Below, in pieces: positions 38,501 to 54,500 of a DNA stretch of 64,000 bases (its first letter is position 1; every line of letters starts with the position of its first letter). Under the pieces are notes generated by a model that was not told the origin of the DNA, made no database searches, and worked only from the letters and a program-made list of their open reading frames with translations. The stretch spans positions 45,393,253 to 45,457,252 of the forward strand of contig OX457043.1 in assembly GCA_949752735.1 (NCBI GenBank). The letters run 5' to 3'. Source of the stretch: Lumbricus terrestris (lineage: Eukaryota > Annelida > Clitellata > Crassiclitellata > Lumbricidae). The translations under genes were made by a program, and so were the position numbers.

Positions 38501-40663
38501 TCAGTGTCACCTTTGTTTTCAGAAACAGTTTCCTCTTTATCATCCCCTTCAACTTCCAGATCCTCTAAACAACAGGAATAACAAACAAAAACCTTATAAG
38601 CCCATTGATAAGCAAAGGAACAACAAAGAAAGAGTACAATGGAAGAACTGACAAACAAAAACTGGGGAAAACATGATTGATCCGTCTAAAAAGTTCAAAT
38701 TCATTGTTTCCAACACAATACAATAAATAAATAACACAATAATCTGGTGACAAGTACCTATGATTTTGATCAAATTTATCATGCTAAAAACAGTAGAAAT
38801 AAGATTAATAAATTATGGCATGTGAGCCAATTATTCAACAGGTAAGATAAGCCAAGATAAGATAAGAATATTCTTTAATAGACCAATTGCTATCCACATT
38901 TCTGTGTACAGACATGGTATAATAAAGCTTACATAATCTATAGAGTAAATGAATAGTGAAATATTTTAAAATAACACACATAATCCTAAATCAAATATAA
39001 GCATCTTCTTATGATGACCAACTATTTATGCTGCACTTTGTCAGATTTTCAAACAGCAGAAAAGCCTCGAAACAAAGTTCTGCTCTCAGATCCAGAATTT
39101 GAACCTTCGTATTCAATGAGGACTGGCCTAGTTAGCTACACCGGTAAGCGAGAGCGGCATTCGTCAGTTGGTTGTAACGGACTGCGGTTCAAGCCCCGGG
39201 CTGGGAGTTGACATTCAGAGATTTAGATATCTCGGGCTAGCACGTGTGGAACGCAGGGGCGCAAGCTACTGTGGAGCGACCTTGGGCAAGTTGCTTACCC
39301 ATCATTGTCTGTGAGGAAGGCAACGGGAAACCACCTCACTCATCTCATCCCCAGGGGCGTAAAGCCAATGAACCTGCCTACGGGCAGAGAACCATCATCA
39401 TCATTCAATGAGGGTCTCATATTTCCAGTGTAACACACACACAGTAGTACTCCAACCAATCAAGCTGCAGCACCCAAGATCAACTGGTGCTATATAAGTG
39501 ATTCGATCAGATTGCACTGTAAAGGGTCAAGGTTTGTTTGTTTGTATGTTCACTTGATATAGCGCCCCTTCAAGCTCCCTACTCAGAGGCGCTCCCGACT
39601 ACAGAGCGGAAACTGCATCGGAGTTTCATGCCGAAGCGCTGAGCAATTGCGAGTGAAGGACTTGCCCAAGATCCCAATGCGGTGACTGGAGGCGGATTCG
39701 AACCCGCAACCGCTCGGCTGCAAGGCAAGACGAACATACCCACAACACCACCACCGCGCCCCATAAAACATTTAGCGCCCGATTTGTGACCTACCCGCAT
39801 GTGTGATCCACTCCAGGTAACCTTTGAACTCCGAGTCGAACTGTTTCTGATCTCTGAGTTTGCGGAAATCACCGCGACTCTTTGCCTTCTCTCTCTCCTT
39901 TGAGAACTCACTGGAAACAGTTCACAGATCTATCATCCTCAATAATTATGTCATGATACAACAATACAAAACAGTAAAATACAAAACAATAACAATCGCT
40001 ATATTTATTCAGCAACACGAAAGAGACAAGTCAACTTATTCAGCGCAATGTCATCGTAATGCAACATTTTTAAGCAGAGCTCTGCCTTCCAAGACAATTT
40101 GTTCCGATTGGATCTTAATGAGTTCTAGCACTTTGCAGATAATATTTCTCGTTATTTGAATAATAATTTAATTCCAGGTATCTTATAAGTACTTCTGGGC
40201 TAGGATAATAATAATAATAATAGTAATAATAATAATAATAATAATGATAATAATAATAACAATAATAAAACCAAAATTAATAACAATAATATAATAACAA
40301 TAATAATACTTCTGGGGCACGTTTGAGTAATTCAGGTGGACGAAACTCGGTAGTTCAAGAATGGGGCAATTAATCTTCGAATGGCTTCTAAGAACCTGAA
40401 GGATCATATTTACCCTAGGTGAAATAATAATAATAATAATAATAATAATAATCATCATCCTATCTTTGTCTTCTGGCGAACTGAGAGAGACCTGCTTTTT
40501 GCTGCAACGCCTCTCTATAACCGTTCAGCGTTTCAACTCGGTGGTCTTTCGAGGCACTTTAGCTGATCCGGTTCCAGAGAAGATGTAACAATAGCCACTG
40601 TTTCCCTAGTTTATTGTACTTCTTGTTATACTGATGTTGTTTGTTGAAGATATTAAAAGGAGA

Positions 40664-40728
<65 letters not shown>

Positions 40729-40818
40729 GTGAGTTGCCGTTCCAGAGCGACATTAGTTATATCTCCGGATATTGTTTGGCACACCTGAGGGATCATATAT
40801 ACCTCGGGTTTAAAAAAA

Positions 40819-40892
<74 letters not shown>

Positions 40893-43384
40893 GCAACAAT
40901 AAAAATACAATTTCAATAATGCTGCGGAGGCCAAGGTCTGAATTTTCAGACATTCAACAACCGCTACCAGCATAAGTTTTTAGACTGCTGAGGGATTATA
41001 ATTCTGTATCTCAGAGGAAAAAATAATAATAAAAGGTTTTGACAGACATCAAACAGTCATTGTTTTTGAGCTGATGAACGATCGTTTATACCTCGGAACA
41101 AGATACAATAAAAGTAAAAATAAAAACAACTATAGAACATTCTCCTCCATCAAATACCTCAATGCTTCCTAATATAGCCCACAAAGCAACTAGGACTGCT
41201 CTTGCCCACCATCGGGCGTTTGCTGTGGTTGGTTCCCTCTCCTTGGAATGGCCTTCCTCCCGCACTACGGGCTGAACTAATGACTCGTTTTTCTTATCAG
41301 TCTCTCTTTCTTTAAAAACATTTCCCCCCGGGTTTTTATCGTGCTGAGAGCATCACTGAATAGTCAATCTGTGAGAGGCACTATATAAATGTATAAAAAC
41401 AATATAATGTAAATTTTAAAAAAATCACTTGAAAACAGGGTAGCCATTCCAGACCAGCATAAGTCCATGTCTGAGTCATACTAGAATAGTGGTTCCCAAC
41501 CGTGGCCCGTGGGCCTAAGAAAATGGCCCTCATCTCACAAAGAATTTTAACAAATATATGAAATATTGACAATTTGGACAGGATAGAACACACAATTATT
41601 TTCTATTACTAATTTTTTTTATTTTGGTCTTTAAATTTTAAACACCGAACATTCTATTTTGATTCAAATATATTATGTGCCTTTAGTTAATTAAATTTTA
41701 GCCTTGTGACCCCTTAATTTCCTTCAACTAAGAAAAAGTGGCCCTCGTGTCCTCCAACTTAGAAAAAGTGGCCCCAAAGTGAAAAAGGTTGGGAACCACT
41801 GAACTAGAAGCACAGCAGTTCCTTAAGCTACACTGGAGGCAGTCAGTCAGCCATGAAGTGTTGGCAGCTTCATTTTCTTGGTCATGGCCCCATAGTTTTT
41901 GTAACTCACGATCAATTAAATGTTTCTTCAATGGTCAAACAAAATGTGGCAATAATATTAAAATTAAAAACAATAATGTAATAATTTGTGACGAAACGCC
42001 GCGGTAAGATGACGGCGGAAAAACTTACCCGCTCAAAACACCAAGAACGAGATTGAGGACAAAGAACGAGCCAAGGATGATGAGGCTGACAAAGTAGAGC
42101 CATGGATACCAGTAGCCAAGAGCATCTTCCACCTGACAACGGCAAAACTTGTCTTTAGCGTTTAACGCAAACGAACTATAGATATAAGTAAGTAAGTAAG
42201 TAAGTATATTCTTTGATGTATCAGCTGCAAACGCACTCTGATTTACAAGCACATAAAAACACGATACATAAAACAAATACAAGACAAATATGGCAGCCAT
42301 CAACGGCGCCAACTAAGACACAACATACAAAACAAATACAATTACAAAGCTGGCAGCCAGGAACGGCGCCTATCAGAAACTCTAGTCTACGATAGGCAGG
42401 AAATCTAAGAGCGTCATTACATTAATTCAGAAAATAACTACAGTACAATAGAAGTTTGTTCATTGAGTGATAGGAAGTCATTTTGTGTAAAGATGGATTG
42501 GCCTTCATTATTTCGTCTGTTTGGGAACGTGTGAATATCAGGATAAGCAGACGGTGAGCTGCAGTCCCTTCTTCTTTTCGTTCTCTGCCTTTTTGTAGGC
42601 GGTTCGTATGTCCAATGCTGTCCGGCTCGCTCCTACCAGCTTGATGCAGACATACTTCATCACCCAATTCAATAAGACCATCTTCGGTCTTCCTCTTGTC
42701 CTCTTACCCTCCCTTTCCCTCAATTATGGTTCTTAGAAGGGAGTCTCCCACTCTCCCCTCACGATGTGACCCAACCATTTCCTGCCGACTTCGGATTATT
42801 CCAATTATGGTTCTTTTTCCTTCCTCGATTTCAGGGCTGTTTTTAAGGAATTTTTAGAACTGCACAATCCCTTCTTTTCCTTCCCATCCTCCATGGTAAA
42901 TTACTTCCAATCGGAGAACAATAACCATTTTTTGGTAGTTTTAAATGTACAGAAGTGCTTCTACAACTGCACAAATCCATTTAGAACTGCACATTTTGTG
43001 TACAACTGCACGTTAAAAAATGCCCTGCTTGATTTCTAGTATCTCTTCGTTTGTCGTGCGTTCCATCCAGCTGACTCCCTCAAACTTCTGCCAATCCACG
43101 ACTCAAAGGCATTCAATCTGGTGTCCAGCGGCGATCTGACCTCCGATCAGCCGATCAAGCTGAACTCTTGGCCTCTCGCTGTCGAACTGCTATAATGCAG
43201 CGGCGCTCTTTCTCAGTGGCCGGCCCTATAGAACCTGGAATGGGCTCCCTGATGAATTCTGCCTTGTGCCTAGAGGTCATACCACTATGTTTCCTTCTCA
43301 CTTATAAACTGCCTTATTTGGCCGTTGTTGAACTGGGAGCGCTTCTGAGTAGTTATATATTGAAGATGCGCTATGTAAAAAGTC

Positions 43385-43426
<42 letters not shown>

Positions 43427-46400
43427 TATAATTATCTTAGCATTAGGGTGTAAGTCCCTGAGGGATCATAAGTACCTCGGGGCAAAAAAACAAACAAAAA
43501 ATTTAAAAAAATAAAAATAATAATAATAATAGTAATAGTAGTAATAATAGTAATAACAATAATAATAATAAAACAATACTGGCGAAATATATCTATCCGA
43601 AACTCCAGAGAAAATGCAAATGATCAAGCGACACAAAAAACAGTGTTCCAATATTACGACCAGAACAACATTTTGCCAACACATGCAGATGAGCTGCTGC
43701 GAGACAAGAGTATACAGTGCTCCAAATAATCGTTGGTCTTTCTGTGACGGCTGCGAAATTTTCTAAGATTTACATTACATCACATTGAAAGGACGCCCGT
43801 AGTTCCGAATACTACATAAATCTCTTAATTTATTATTTTCTTTCTGGCATTTGCTATAGCGTTCCTTCAGGCTCTCCATTCCGAGGCGCTCCTAACTATA
43901 CAGGGCGGGCACTGCATTGGAGTTTTACACCAAAGCGTGCGAGCGATTGCGAGTGAAGGACTTGCTCAAGGTTCGTACGCGACAGCTTGAGGTGGTTTCT
44001 AACCTGGAACCCTCCAGCTCCAAGGCACTGAGCCCACCACTTCACCACCGTGCCCCAGTGAAATGAAAATGAGAGATACCTGGTACATGACGGTTGTCCA
44101 GCCCTCGAGAGTTATGCACTGGAAGACTGTCAGCATGGCCAATCCGAAGTTATCAAAGTTCGTAATGCCTTCGTTGAGGCCATCCCACACATCGTGCTTG
44201 CAGTCCGTGCCGTTCGGGCACTGGAACCCGCTGTTACCACATGGATGCCCGTCCTCCCCTTTGTACCAAAGCTCCTCTTCAAAACGATACAAACCAAATA
44301 ATATTATATGCTCACCAATCTTCATAATTTGCAATGTTGGCAGAGTCTGGTGTTTTTGCCCAATTTTAAATTCATATTCGTACACACGCAATAAAAAATG
44401 TCAAATAAACTACTTTATTCATTCATTTATCAATCAATATTTTTATTGGTGCGTATGTATTAAGCACACTAAGATATAAAATAGTTACATAAAGCATTAC
44501 AAGTATCACAAATTAAACAGACAATAATCAAAGTGAGCACTAATTAGTTAACGCAAATTATATAAACCTTTGGCCTAGATTGTTATTCATTCATTCAATC
44601 ATTATGGAGATTAATATAGCGCCACTCGAAAGTCACTACTCAGAAGCGCTACCGACCCAAACTCGGCTGGAGAGTACTGTTTTAAGGCTCCGATAGAATG
44701 CTTGAACTGAGCAAACCCTAGGCATAAGGCGCATAGACAGTGGAAGTCCATTCCATATCAGGGTGCCATTAACAGAGAAAGCACGGTGCTGTCAAGAGAT
44801 GTTCGAGCTCAGGGTATGAGGAGTAATTCACCCTGAGTGGAAGAACGCAAAGCACGACGTCCCTGGACAACAAAAGTGGAGACACAGAGCTCTTGCAAAT
44901 ATATAGGAGCAGCACCTAAGAAGCACTGCCACACCAAAGCAGAGACCCGACATATAACTCGCTGCGGAATCCCAGGATGCCAATGCAGGAATCTCGCATA
45001 TAATCGGTGACATGATAAAAAATTTCAATTTTTGAATACGACCTATAAGGCGTGGAAAGGGACAAATCAGGTACCACCCAATTTTAACACACGCAGTACT
45101 AATATGTCATATTAATTGTCAACTATAATTATATAATTAGTCACTGAGTTTACTCGCTCCGCATATGTCATATACCATTCCAAAGCAGTGTTGAAAGGGA
45201 CAATTCACGAGCTACAAAATCCAAAGCAGTGCTATGAGGGAAATCAAAGGCCACCCCATCCCACGAAGCTTTGAGTAGGAAACTGAATTGAATCCAGGCT
45301 TATGTTTAACAGGTGTCAACAGCAGTTACTTTCTTTCCATTACGTCAATTTGTTTACTTTACATCAATTTGTTTAGTTTACATCGATTTGCTTACATTAT
45401 CTTTTTCTCCTAAGGTTCTATGCACCAATGCACCAAAGGTTTTTTCTCAAATCGGTCTGCAGAGAGAAGTCTGCATTAAATTACCAAAGTTTATTTACTT
45501 TATTTGAGCAACTATATATATAAAAAATACGTCTGTATATAAAATATATATATATTTATGTGTGTATATATATAATATATATTATAACAGAAAATATATA
45601 GTTAGGCCTATATATGTATATGCATAAATATATATATATAATTACCAAAGTTTATTTACTTTATTTGAGCAACTATATATATAAAATACGTCTGTATATA
45701 AAATATATATATATTTATGTGTGTATATATATAATATATATTATAATAGAAAATATATAGTTAGGCCTATATATGTATATGCATAAATATATATATATAT
45801 ATAATTATGTATATTATACACCTGATACAGGGTACAACACCGGGGGGGGGGGGAAGAGGAAGAGGAAGACCTTGCACGACATGGATGGATAACATTCGAG
45901 CCTGGACTGGAATGACGTTGGAACAGATCACAAGGAGCACGGAAGATCGAAGAGTGTGGAAGAAGATTATTCATGATGCGGCCAACCCTCGTCACGAGGA
46001 CGGCTGAGGAAGAAGATATTATGTATAATATAATATATATAATACATATAATGCAGATCATGTTAAACCTGTTTCGATGTCTTGGCAGCTGGAATGAAGT
46101 TTTCCACAGAACAACTCCAGTCCAACGATGGCATAGACGATGATGACAAAGAGAACGAGAAGAGCGATGTGGAAGAGAGGAACCATCGCCTTCAAGATGG
46201 AATTCAGAACGACCTGCAAGCCTGAAATGAAGAACATAATTGTAAGTTTGTATGTGCACTTGTTATAGCGCCCCTTCAAGCTCGCTACTCAGAGGCGCTC
46301 CCGAATACAGAGCGGACACTGCATCGGAGTTTCACGCCGAAGCGCCGAGCAATTGTGAGTGAAGGACTTGCCCAAGGTCCTTACACGGCAAGGTCGATTC

Positions 46401-49400
46401 GAACCTCGAACCTTCCAGCTTCAAGGCAACGACGCCACCACTACACCACCGCGCCCCACAAACGTCAGCCTGAAATGAAGAAATTATATAATGTAGACCT
46501 GGACAACACAGTATTGTGTGTGCTACAACCGAGTGTAGGACATTATCCCCCCTGGACATTACCTCTCCCGATTTTGAGTATAGGACACTATCCCTCCAGA
46601 CAAAATCTCCCTCTTCAGTGCAATTAGTCTGTTTCTTTGTTTCATTGGTGAAGCAGAATCTTGAATTGTGAACTTGTTAATGCCGTAACCGATAAAACTT
46701 GCAACTGCCATTCAGATGCAAACTAAAGACTTGTTAGCGTCATTTTGTCATTCATTTCTGACGCAAGAAGTTGTTAGTGTCATTTACAGTGGCGGCGCTA
46801 GGGGGGGCTGGAGGGGCTAAGCCCCCCCCCCTACAAGAGGCTTAGCCCCCCCCTAAAAAATGGCCATCTGAATTATTTTACATTGAAATATGCACGATTT
46901 TCGGCTGATGACTAAAAAAAAAGGTCGTCAGAAATTTTGGCAGCGAAAATGGAAAATTTTCATGAGATTTTGGTCGATGACTAAAAAAAGTCGTCAGAAA
47001 TTTTGGCGGATGGAAATGTCAAATTTTGCCGTGCATGGGGCTTCAGCCCTCTCGAAACTGATATCCTGGCGCCGCCACTGGTCATTTAGGTCCACAATTA
47101 AGACTTTTTAAAGTTGTTTTGTGCAATTTGTCCATTTCCTCATGTAATTGGAAAAGTTTCATTGCCCAGGTTATGCTCGCTGTGTCAACTTCTTACTGCT
47201 GTCTCGCTATATAGACTTGTTACTGTTATTCGCATGTATATGCTAAACTTAAGAATGGTTAGTGTCATGCTGATTGATTCATTAAGACCTTTTAATGTTG
47301 TTTGCGACCTAAGTTAGAGACTTGCAAATGTTATACATATTTTGGATGCATAATTGTCATGTATAATAAACATATATAAACCTTAAATTACTTTAACATA
47401 TTCTGACAATGTTAAACTAATGTGCAATATATAGATTAGGGTGGTCGTTAAAAATGAAAGTTTGAATTGACTGTTCTCCAAGGCGCCATTTGGTTCCATT
47501 CTCCCCAGAAACATCACACAAAAAGTTGCAAGAGAAAATATTAATATTTAGGACTAGCACAACGCCATCAAAGTTTTACCCTTATAATAGCAAGTCTTCC
47601 AATGCTCAAAAGTAGCTATATGGTTGTAATCAATCAGGAATCTTCAAACCAGGAATCAATTCAACTACTTGTAGTTGGTTCACATTTCAACTTAATGATG
47701 CTACTGTTATCGTGATCATAATCATAAATTTATATAGCGCCACTTCGAGAGAAATTCTTAAAAGGCAAGAAAACCTGTATAACACACCGCATCACAGATA
47801 ACATCTATCATATCTTACGTCTTTGCAAATGCTACATGTTTTACCTTGTTGTCTTGATTGATAATAATAGCTTGTTGTTCTTAGACTGCTACAGTAAGGG
47901 AACAGTTGTAGTATATATAGGGACAAATATAAAATTTGTGTGGTTTAATCTGTGTCCTACGTAATTAATTTATTCTGAAAAATCACCAATATTATTAATG
48001 AGGTCTGATTTCTCAGTAATATTGCCTTTTCTACCGTCATTGTTCATGGGGTTACTGGGTACAAGGAACTTGTGCAATATTAAAAAGTAGCAACCCATTT
48101 TAGATTCGAACTTTTATCTCAGATTTAGGCTATTATGTTTTCAACCTGAGGTATTATTACCCTGTCTCACAATTCAAATATCATTTGGTCTTTGTATGGG
48201 TTTGAGCTATGGTGTAGTTTTCACGATACACTTCCCTCAAAGTGAAATCTCTGGCATGTTGCCCAAAGAAGGTGTTCATCTGCAACCAAGAGTGTAGCAA
48301 TGTGTATTGTCTTGAGGGTGCTATAGGCCTACTTATTCCCTTGTATTGGTTGGTCGTCTGAGATGTCCTGGTGGCCACTGTAATTTCTGCTGGATCCATT
48401 GCTGAACATGATGTAGAGATTTTGAGTTGCACATAGCTTACGTGTTTGACACTATCGCCTTTCATGCTAATTTATAATAGGTAGTTAATTTACAATAGCA
48501 AATAATGGCAGTGTAATTTGTGTCCACTCTTGACAGCACTTTCTGTGTCAACTGTTTGACTCTGTGTTCATTCTTTCAACTCTAAAAGTATACTTTTAAT
48601 GGGATAAATTCTATATTATGAAATATACAACAATGTGAGTAGGCTTCACCAGGCACTCAACTATGATGCTCTCTTTAGAGGTTGTTTAAAAGCTGCTCTT
48701 TGACTCCTATGTGGTAATAAGTAATTTCATAGATCTATAAAAATTATGATCTCAATAATTTCAACATCTATTTTAATTCATTTCTTTACAGCAGCTCTTG
48801 TTAAATTTTATCTGTGAAGTGCTGTGTCACTCTGCTCTGATTGCCACAATGAACGAAAATATTATCAGCATTTTTCTATAGTTCAACTGTTATTGAGGTC
48901 CTTGTCCGTGTTTTATCAGAATTTGCGTTAAAGTTAAACATGTTATAAAGAGCCTTTAGTGTAACAAAGGATTTCTGTAGATAGAAATCAGGTCTATCAA
49001 AAGAACATAGCAATGGGTTGGCTTACTAGTATAGGTTTATGGTCATCGATCTCAGGGACTCACGCGTCAAATACTATTGTGATGGTCAATTGTTCATAAA
49101 AATATATAATATACCATTATCATCATTAACTGTAGAAGTCAGGCATACTTATCCGTCGTGTTTGAGTAAAAGAATGTAGTCTATCCGTTAAAACAAGTCA
49201 TAGCTCATAGGTCCAAAAATGTGACTAAATTATCCTTATACTCAAAAAGACGACGATATTTCGTAAAATCCAAAACTTCATACACGTTGTGCTAGTCCTA
49301 AATATTTTTCAATCGGGATAATTTTTGGGCTGCATCAGTCTTTTACCAAGTGGCACCAAATGGTGGGTTGGAGAAAGAATAAAACTGAAGTTGAAAATTT

Positions 49401-51454
49401 GCCATTACAGATGCGACCACCCTAATATAGATATTCACTTAACATATGCCTATTCAATATTTTGTGCATCATCTTTATTATATCATAGACTGGGGGTGAT
49501 AATGTCCTAACCCGGGGGGATAATGTCCAGGGGCTTTTGTCGGGGGGGGGGATACTGTCCGGGGAATAATGTCCGGGGGGGTTAATGTCCGCTCCCCGTT
49601 AGAACCAAGAGCACTGTGTACTGTAAGCTTGGACCGTTGAACGAAGAACACGTTGCAATGTAACACAAGCACCACATCGAGAGAAGACATTTAATTCACT
49701 GCATAAATAAATACACAATTATAATTACAATTATAATTATAATTAGAGTAATTACTATGTATGGGTGGGGCAAGTACTTAGCCCTTAAAGAGCCAACCTA
49801 TGAATATATGAAAGGATGGACAGACAATGGATAGAAGTTGGATAGACGTTGGATAGATGGGTGTGTGGATAGATGGATGGATGGATGGATTTATGGCTGG
49901 ATGGGTCAATTGATGGAATGCAGGATAGATGGATGAGTAGATTGATAGGTGGGTGATGGAAGGATGGCAGGCAGGATGATGCATGGAAAGATGAATTAAT
50001 GGATGGATGGAAGGATGGCTGGATTGGTGATAGACGTATTATGGAAGGACGATGGATAGATGGAAAGACGCATACGAAACTATTTAATGAAAGGATGGAA
50101 GGTTGGAAGGATCCGAAAACCGTGTCGAAACTGGCTATTAATTGTAACCCTTGCCTATAATTGTTATTATATTATAGTTCACAGGTGGACTATTGAAGTC
50201 CTGCCCTCTCTTTTCAACCACCAAGTCCGTTGGTTTATTTGTCTATTTGTCTGCACCTCTACGCCTTTGTCTGTCCTCACTCCTGCATCTCTTTTCACCA
50301 GTCTGGCAACCTCTTAACATCTTTCCCGCAGTCTCTGTCCGTCTCGTCTGCCTGGCAGTCTTTATCCATCTTTCTGACAGTCTCTGTCTCTGTATGTTTG
50401 CCTAGCAGTCTCTCTGTCTGTCTCCCTGGCAGTCTTTTTCCATCTTTCTGACAGTCTCTGTCTCTGTCTGTTTGCCTAGCAGTCTCTCTGTCTGTCTCCT
50501 GGCAGTCTTTGTCCATCTTTCTGACAGTCTCTGTCTCTGTCTGTTTGCCTAGCAGTCTCTCTGTCTGTCTCCCTGGCAGTCTTTGTCCATCTTTCTGACA
50601 GTCTGTGTCTCTGTTTGTTTGCCTAGAAGTCTCTCTGTCTTTGTCCGTCTGTATGGCAGCCTCTATCTGTCTGCCTAGCAGTCTCTGTCCCTCTTTCCGG
50701 CAGTTCCTGTCCTGCTGATTCGTCTGTCACTATCCATTCTGAGCATGGTTTGACTGAGCAGACGTCGTAACTTAGTCGTCCGTCTGCTGCGCTTGGCGCC
50801 ATTGACGGCCGACGGCTCAGCTGATCGGTCGGTCGGTCGGTCTGTCGGTCGGTAGGTGGGGCGGTCGTGCACCGGATTGCCTGTACGATCAACGTCTGAA
50901 TCGTGTGGCCTTTCCATGTAAACCCAGGGAGCATCTTCGTCGAGTTTTGGGAGAGAGGGAAGGGTAGGTAGGGAGGGAGGGAGGAAGAAGGAAGGTGAGG
51001 AGCCGGTGAATGTGGCCGATCGAGGCAGGCGGCTGTTCAACGGAGTAGCACGACTTGGCTGTTATAAAGTCTCCCGATGACGCAAATAATATAGGGAGCT
51101 TTGCAGGAAGACATGCAGTCGGATAGAGGCAAACAAACACACGGTCACAATGATATTCACAATGACACGCAGATCAACACACAGATACAAAACATATAAA
51201 GCAGACTCAGACAGTAAGGTAACAGAAAGACACGAGATCATAAATACACAGAAACAGACACTGGCAGATAGGCAATAATTAAGGAAGGCTCAAAGGAACT
51301 CAGAAGAAGAAAGAATAGTCAAAAGCAAACACAAAGGACAGACAGACAGGCAGACAGACAGACAGACAGACGTCGATATATATGTACAGACAGAGCTACA
51401 AATGTGAACAGACACACAAACAGTGCAACACGGATGGACAATTGGACATGTAAA

Positions 51455-51500
<46 letters not shown>

Positions 51501-54500
51501 CGTACGACAAACACATCCACACACACGAACACAAACATACGAACCTACACACATATATATACACACACAAACAGACAAACACATCCACTCACATGCACAG
51601 AAACACACAAACTTACCCACATACACACACATACACACACACGCGCGCACGCACACACACACACATACACAGACCCACCTATCCACACACATACACACAC
51701 ACGCACACACACACAAACCTACACATATATGCACACACATCCCCACACACACGCATACAAACACTTAAACACACACACGCAAACACAGACAATCACACAC
51801 ACACACACGCACAGAAACATGCACACACACGCACACCATCAAAAGACGACAAAACATCAAAAAAGATCGGAGGGGAAAACAAGATTTCCTTGCTCAACGT
51901 TGGCAGCTGAAGGATGATAATTTGTCAGCAGCTTTCAACAGGTAGTCCAAAGCACCAGTGGGATAGATAGGATGGCCGTGACCTCTAAATGACCTTTCAA
52001 AGGTCATCCCATATCAATCTGAAATCTAACACCAGTTCAGAAGTTCCTATGGCGTTATCGTTAGGAGGTATACACAGAGGTAAGTTGATCTGTAGCTATT
52101 TAGATCACGTTTGGACTGCACAGCGTGTCGTGTCGGCCATGACGGTGCCCCTCAAACCTTCCCGCACATAAAGGCCCTACATAAATTCCTGGATTCATAG
52201 AACTCGGGTATTTGCTCAGCAGCGTCATTCAGTACTTCGTACGTAATTATCAAGTAAATGGATACATGCGTGTAAAAAGCGTCTTTTGCGAACTCAGCTT
52301 GGCGTATTCTGTGCTTATGGCGGCAGCAGCAGCAGTTAGCCATAGACACAATAATCAAACGGAACATGCTGGAAAGATTATCCTAATACACCTAAGAGGT
52401 GCTTAAGTACCTCTGAGGCAAGTGAATTGAAAGCTCTTTCTCCAATGTATGCGCATTGCACTTATGTAGGTATGTATGACATTGTATGTATGTATGTTTG
52501 TATGTGCAGTTGTTATAGTGCTCCTTCAAGCACACTCTACTCAGAGGCGCTCCCGACTGCAGAGCGGACACTGCATTGGAGTTTCACGTCGAAGCGCTGA
52601 GCAATTGTGAGTGAAGGACTTGCCCAAGGTCCTTATGTATGACACGTGTATTCAAACCTACACCATCAGTAACATCCTGGTTATCTTAATATCACTGATT
52701 CAATAGTTATTCTAGGGCAGCGGTTTCTAAACCGTGGCCCGCGTGCCAAAAGTGGCCTGCCAGGTCTAAGAAAATGGCCCTCATCTCTCAAAGAATTAGC
52801 AAAAAATATATGAAAAAAATGACAATTTAGACAGGATAGTAGAACACATAATTATTTTCTATTACAAATTATTCTATTTTGGCATCTGTAAATAACATAA
52901 AAAATTCTATTTTGAATCAATTACAACAATTTTATATGCTTTTAGTTAGTTAAAGTTTAGCTCTGAGGCCCCCTAATGTCCTTCAATTAAGAAAAGGTGG
53001 CCCTTGTGTCCTCCAACTGAGAAAAAGTGGCCCTAAAGGCAAAAAAGGTTGGGAATCACTGTTCTAGGGTGACCCTTGTTAGCCCTGCATGAACTGTCCC
53101 CGCATGTGAGCCAACAATGTAACCAAGGCTTAAAGTGTAGCTGGACGGTCATGGACGGCGTCCATGCACTTATTTTCAAATCTGAACGCCGTCCTGCCAC
53201 TTAAATTTTAGCCAACACACACTGGAAAGTTAAGGAGCATCCAGACACTTCTTTGTTTGCACTTTAAGCCATGAATGTAACCAATTACAAATCTGTTAAA
53301 ACTGTTTACTTTTTGGTCACAATATAACAATGCAGCAATAGTATTGGCTATGCATAATATATAATTCTTGTACATGTGTAATATTGTGTATGCATGCATA
53401 ACAGCCATAAAACAGTAATTTTCAGCTGTGGTTGAGTCGGGAGTGCTCCTGAGTAGTAACCTTGAAGGGGCGCTATATAAATCTCCACAATGAATGAATG
53501 AATTGTATGCACATACATGTATGTGTGCATATGATGATGCATGTATGTGCAGTTTATCTGGTTCGGCACTTGCCAGCAGCTAGCCAAAACTGACAAGGAA
53601 TGATGGAAGCCCTTGTCCTGGAGTTCCCTGTGTTGTCTTTTCATCCTTTGTCCGGGATCATGGTGTAACCCTGGATCAAGAACTCGCCTTCACTCAGTAC
53701 ATCCACCTGCAGCTCTACAGTGATTGCTGTTATCAACGACGCCCTAAGCTCTCTGTCCCAAAATGTTGTCGAGACGCTTACAAGTCCACTTTTTCATGGT
53801 GTCTTGCCTTAATTTCCACGGCGGGCTCCCTGCATGCCGAATTGGGCTGTCCAAAAGAGTGGTATACTCTGAAAGGGGTCCGAGTCCGGTTCCCAGAGGA
53901 TCAGAGTTGGCAGATTAGCCGTAATCGTAATCTCCAAATTTCTAGCGCTACTAGAAAGCCAAGCGTGGGGCACCAGCTTATTCACGAGCACTCCATTGAG
54001 TCAAAAGGGTTGTCCGTAAGAGTAGTCCAAAGGTGGTCCGGGTCGGGTTAGCTGCTAAGGTGTCGAGAATTAGAAGGTTGAAGATTAGACGAGACAGGAT
54101 GTATACCATACTCCCTCCCCCTTAGGCTGGGCATAGTTTTTTTTCACACCGTTGCCAGCCACAGCTAAACCGAAGCCTGCCTAGTTACACAAATACTTAG
54201 CAGTCAGACGTAGAGCCGTCGCAGGCCCATGCAGTGGTTGTCAGACATTGAAGGTCAGCCACTATTGCGGTGTATAGGAAGAATTGCTGAAGACCAGCAG
54301 AGTGATCCAGCCGAGAAATGGAATGCAGCCCAACACAGGGAGAGAGGCAGTAGGGGAACAAGAACGACGGTGAGAAGTATAGGTAGACGGAGAGAGGCAT
54401 ACACACACACGCGCGCAGTCGGAGAGAGATTCCTGGTAACTAGGGCACAAGGCAGATAACACAGGGAATTACGACGTGCCGGTCACGGTGAATCACCGGC

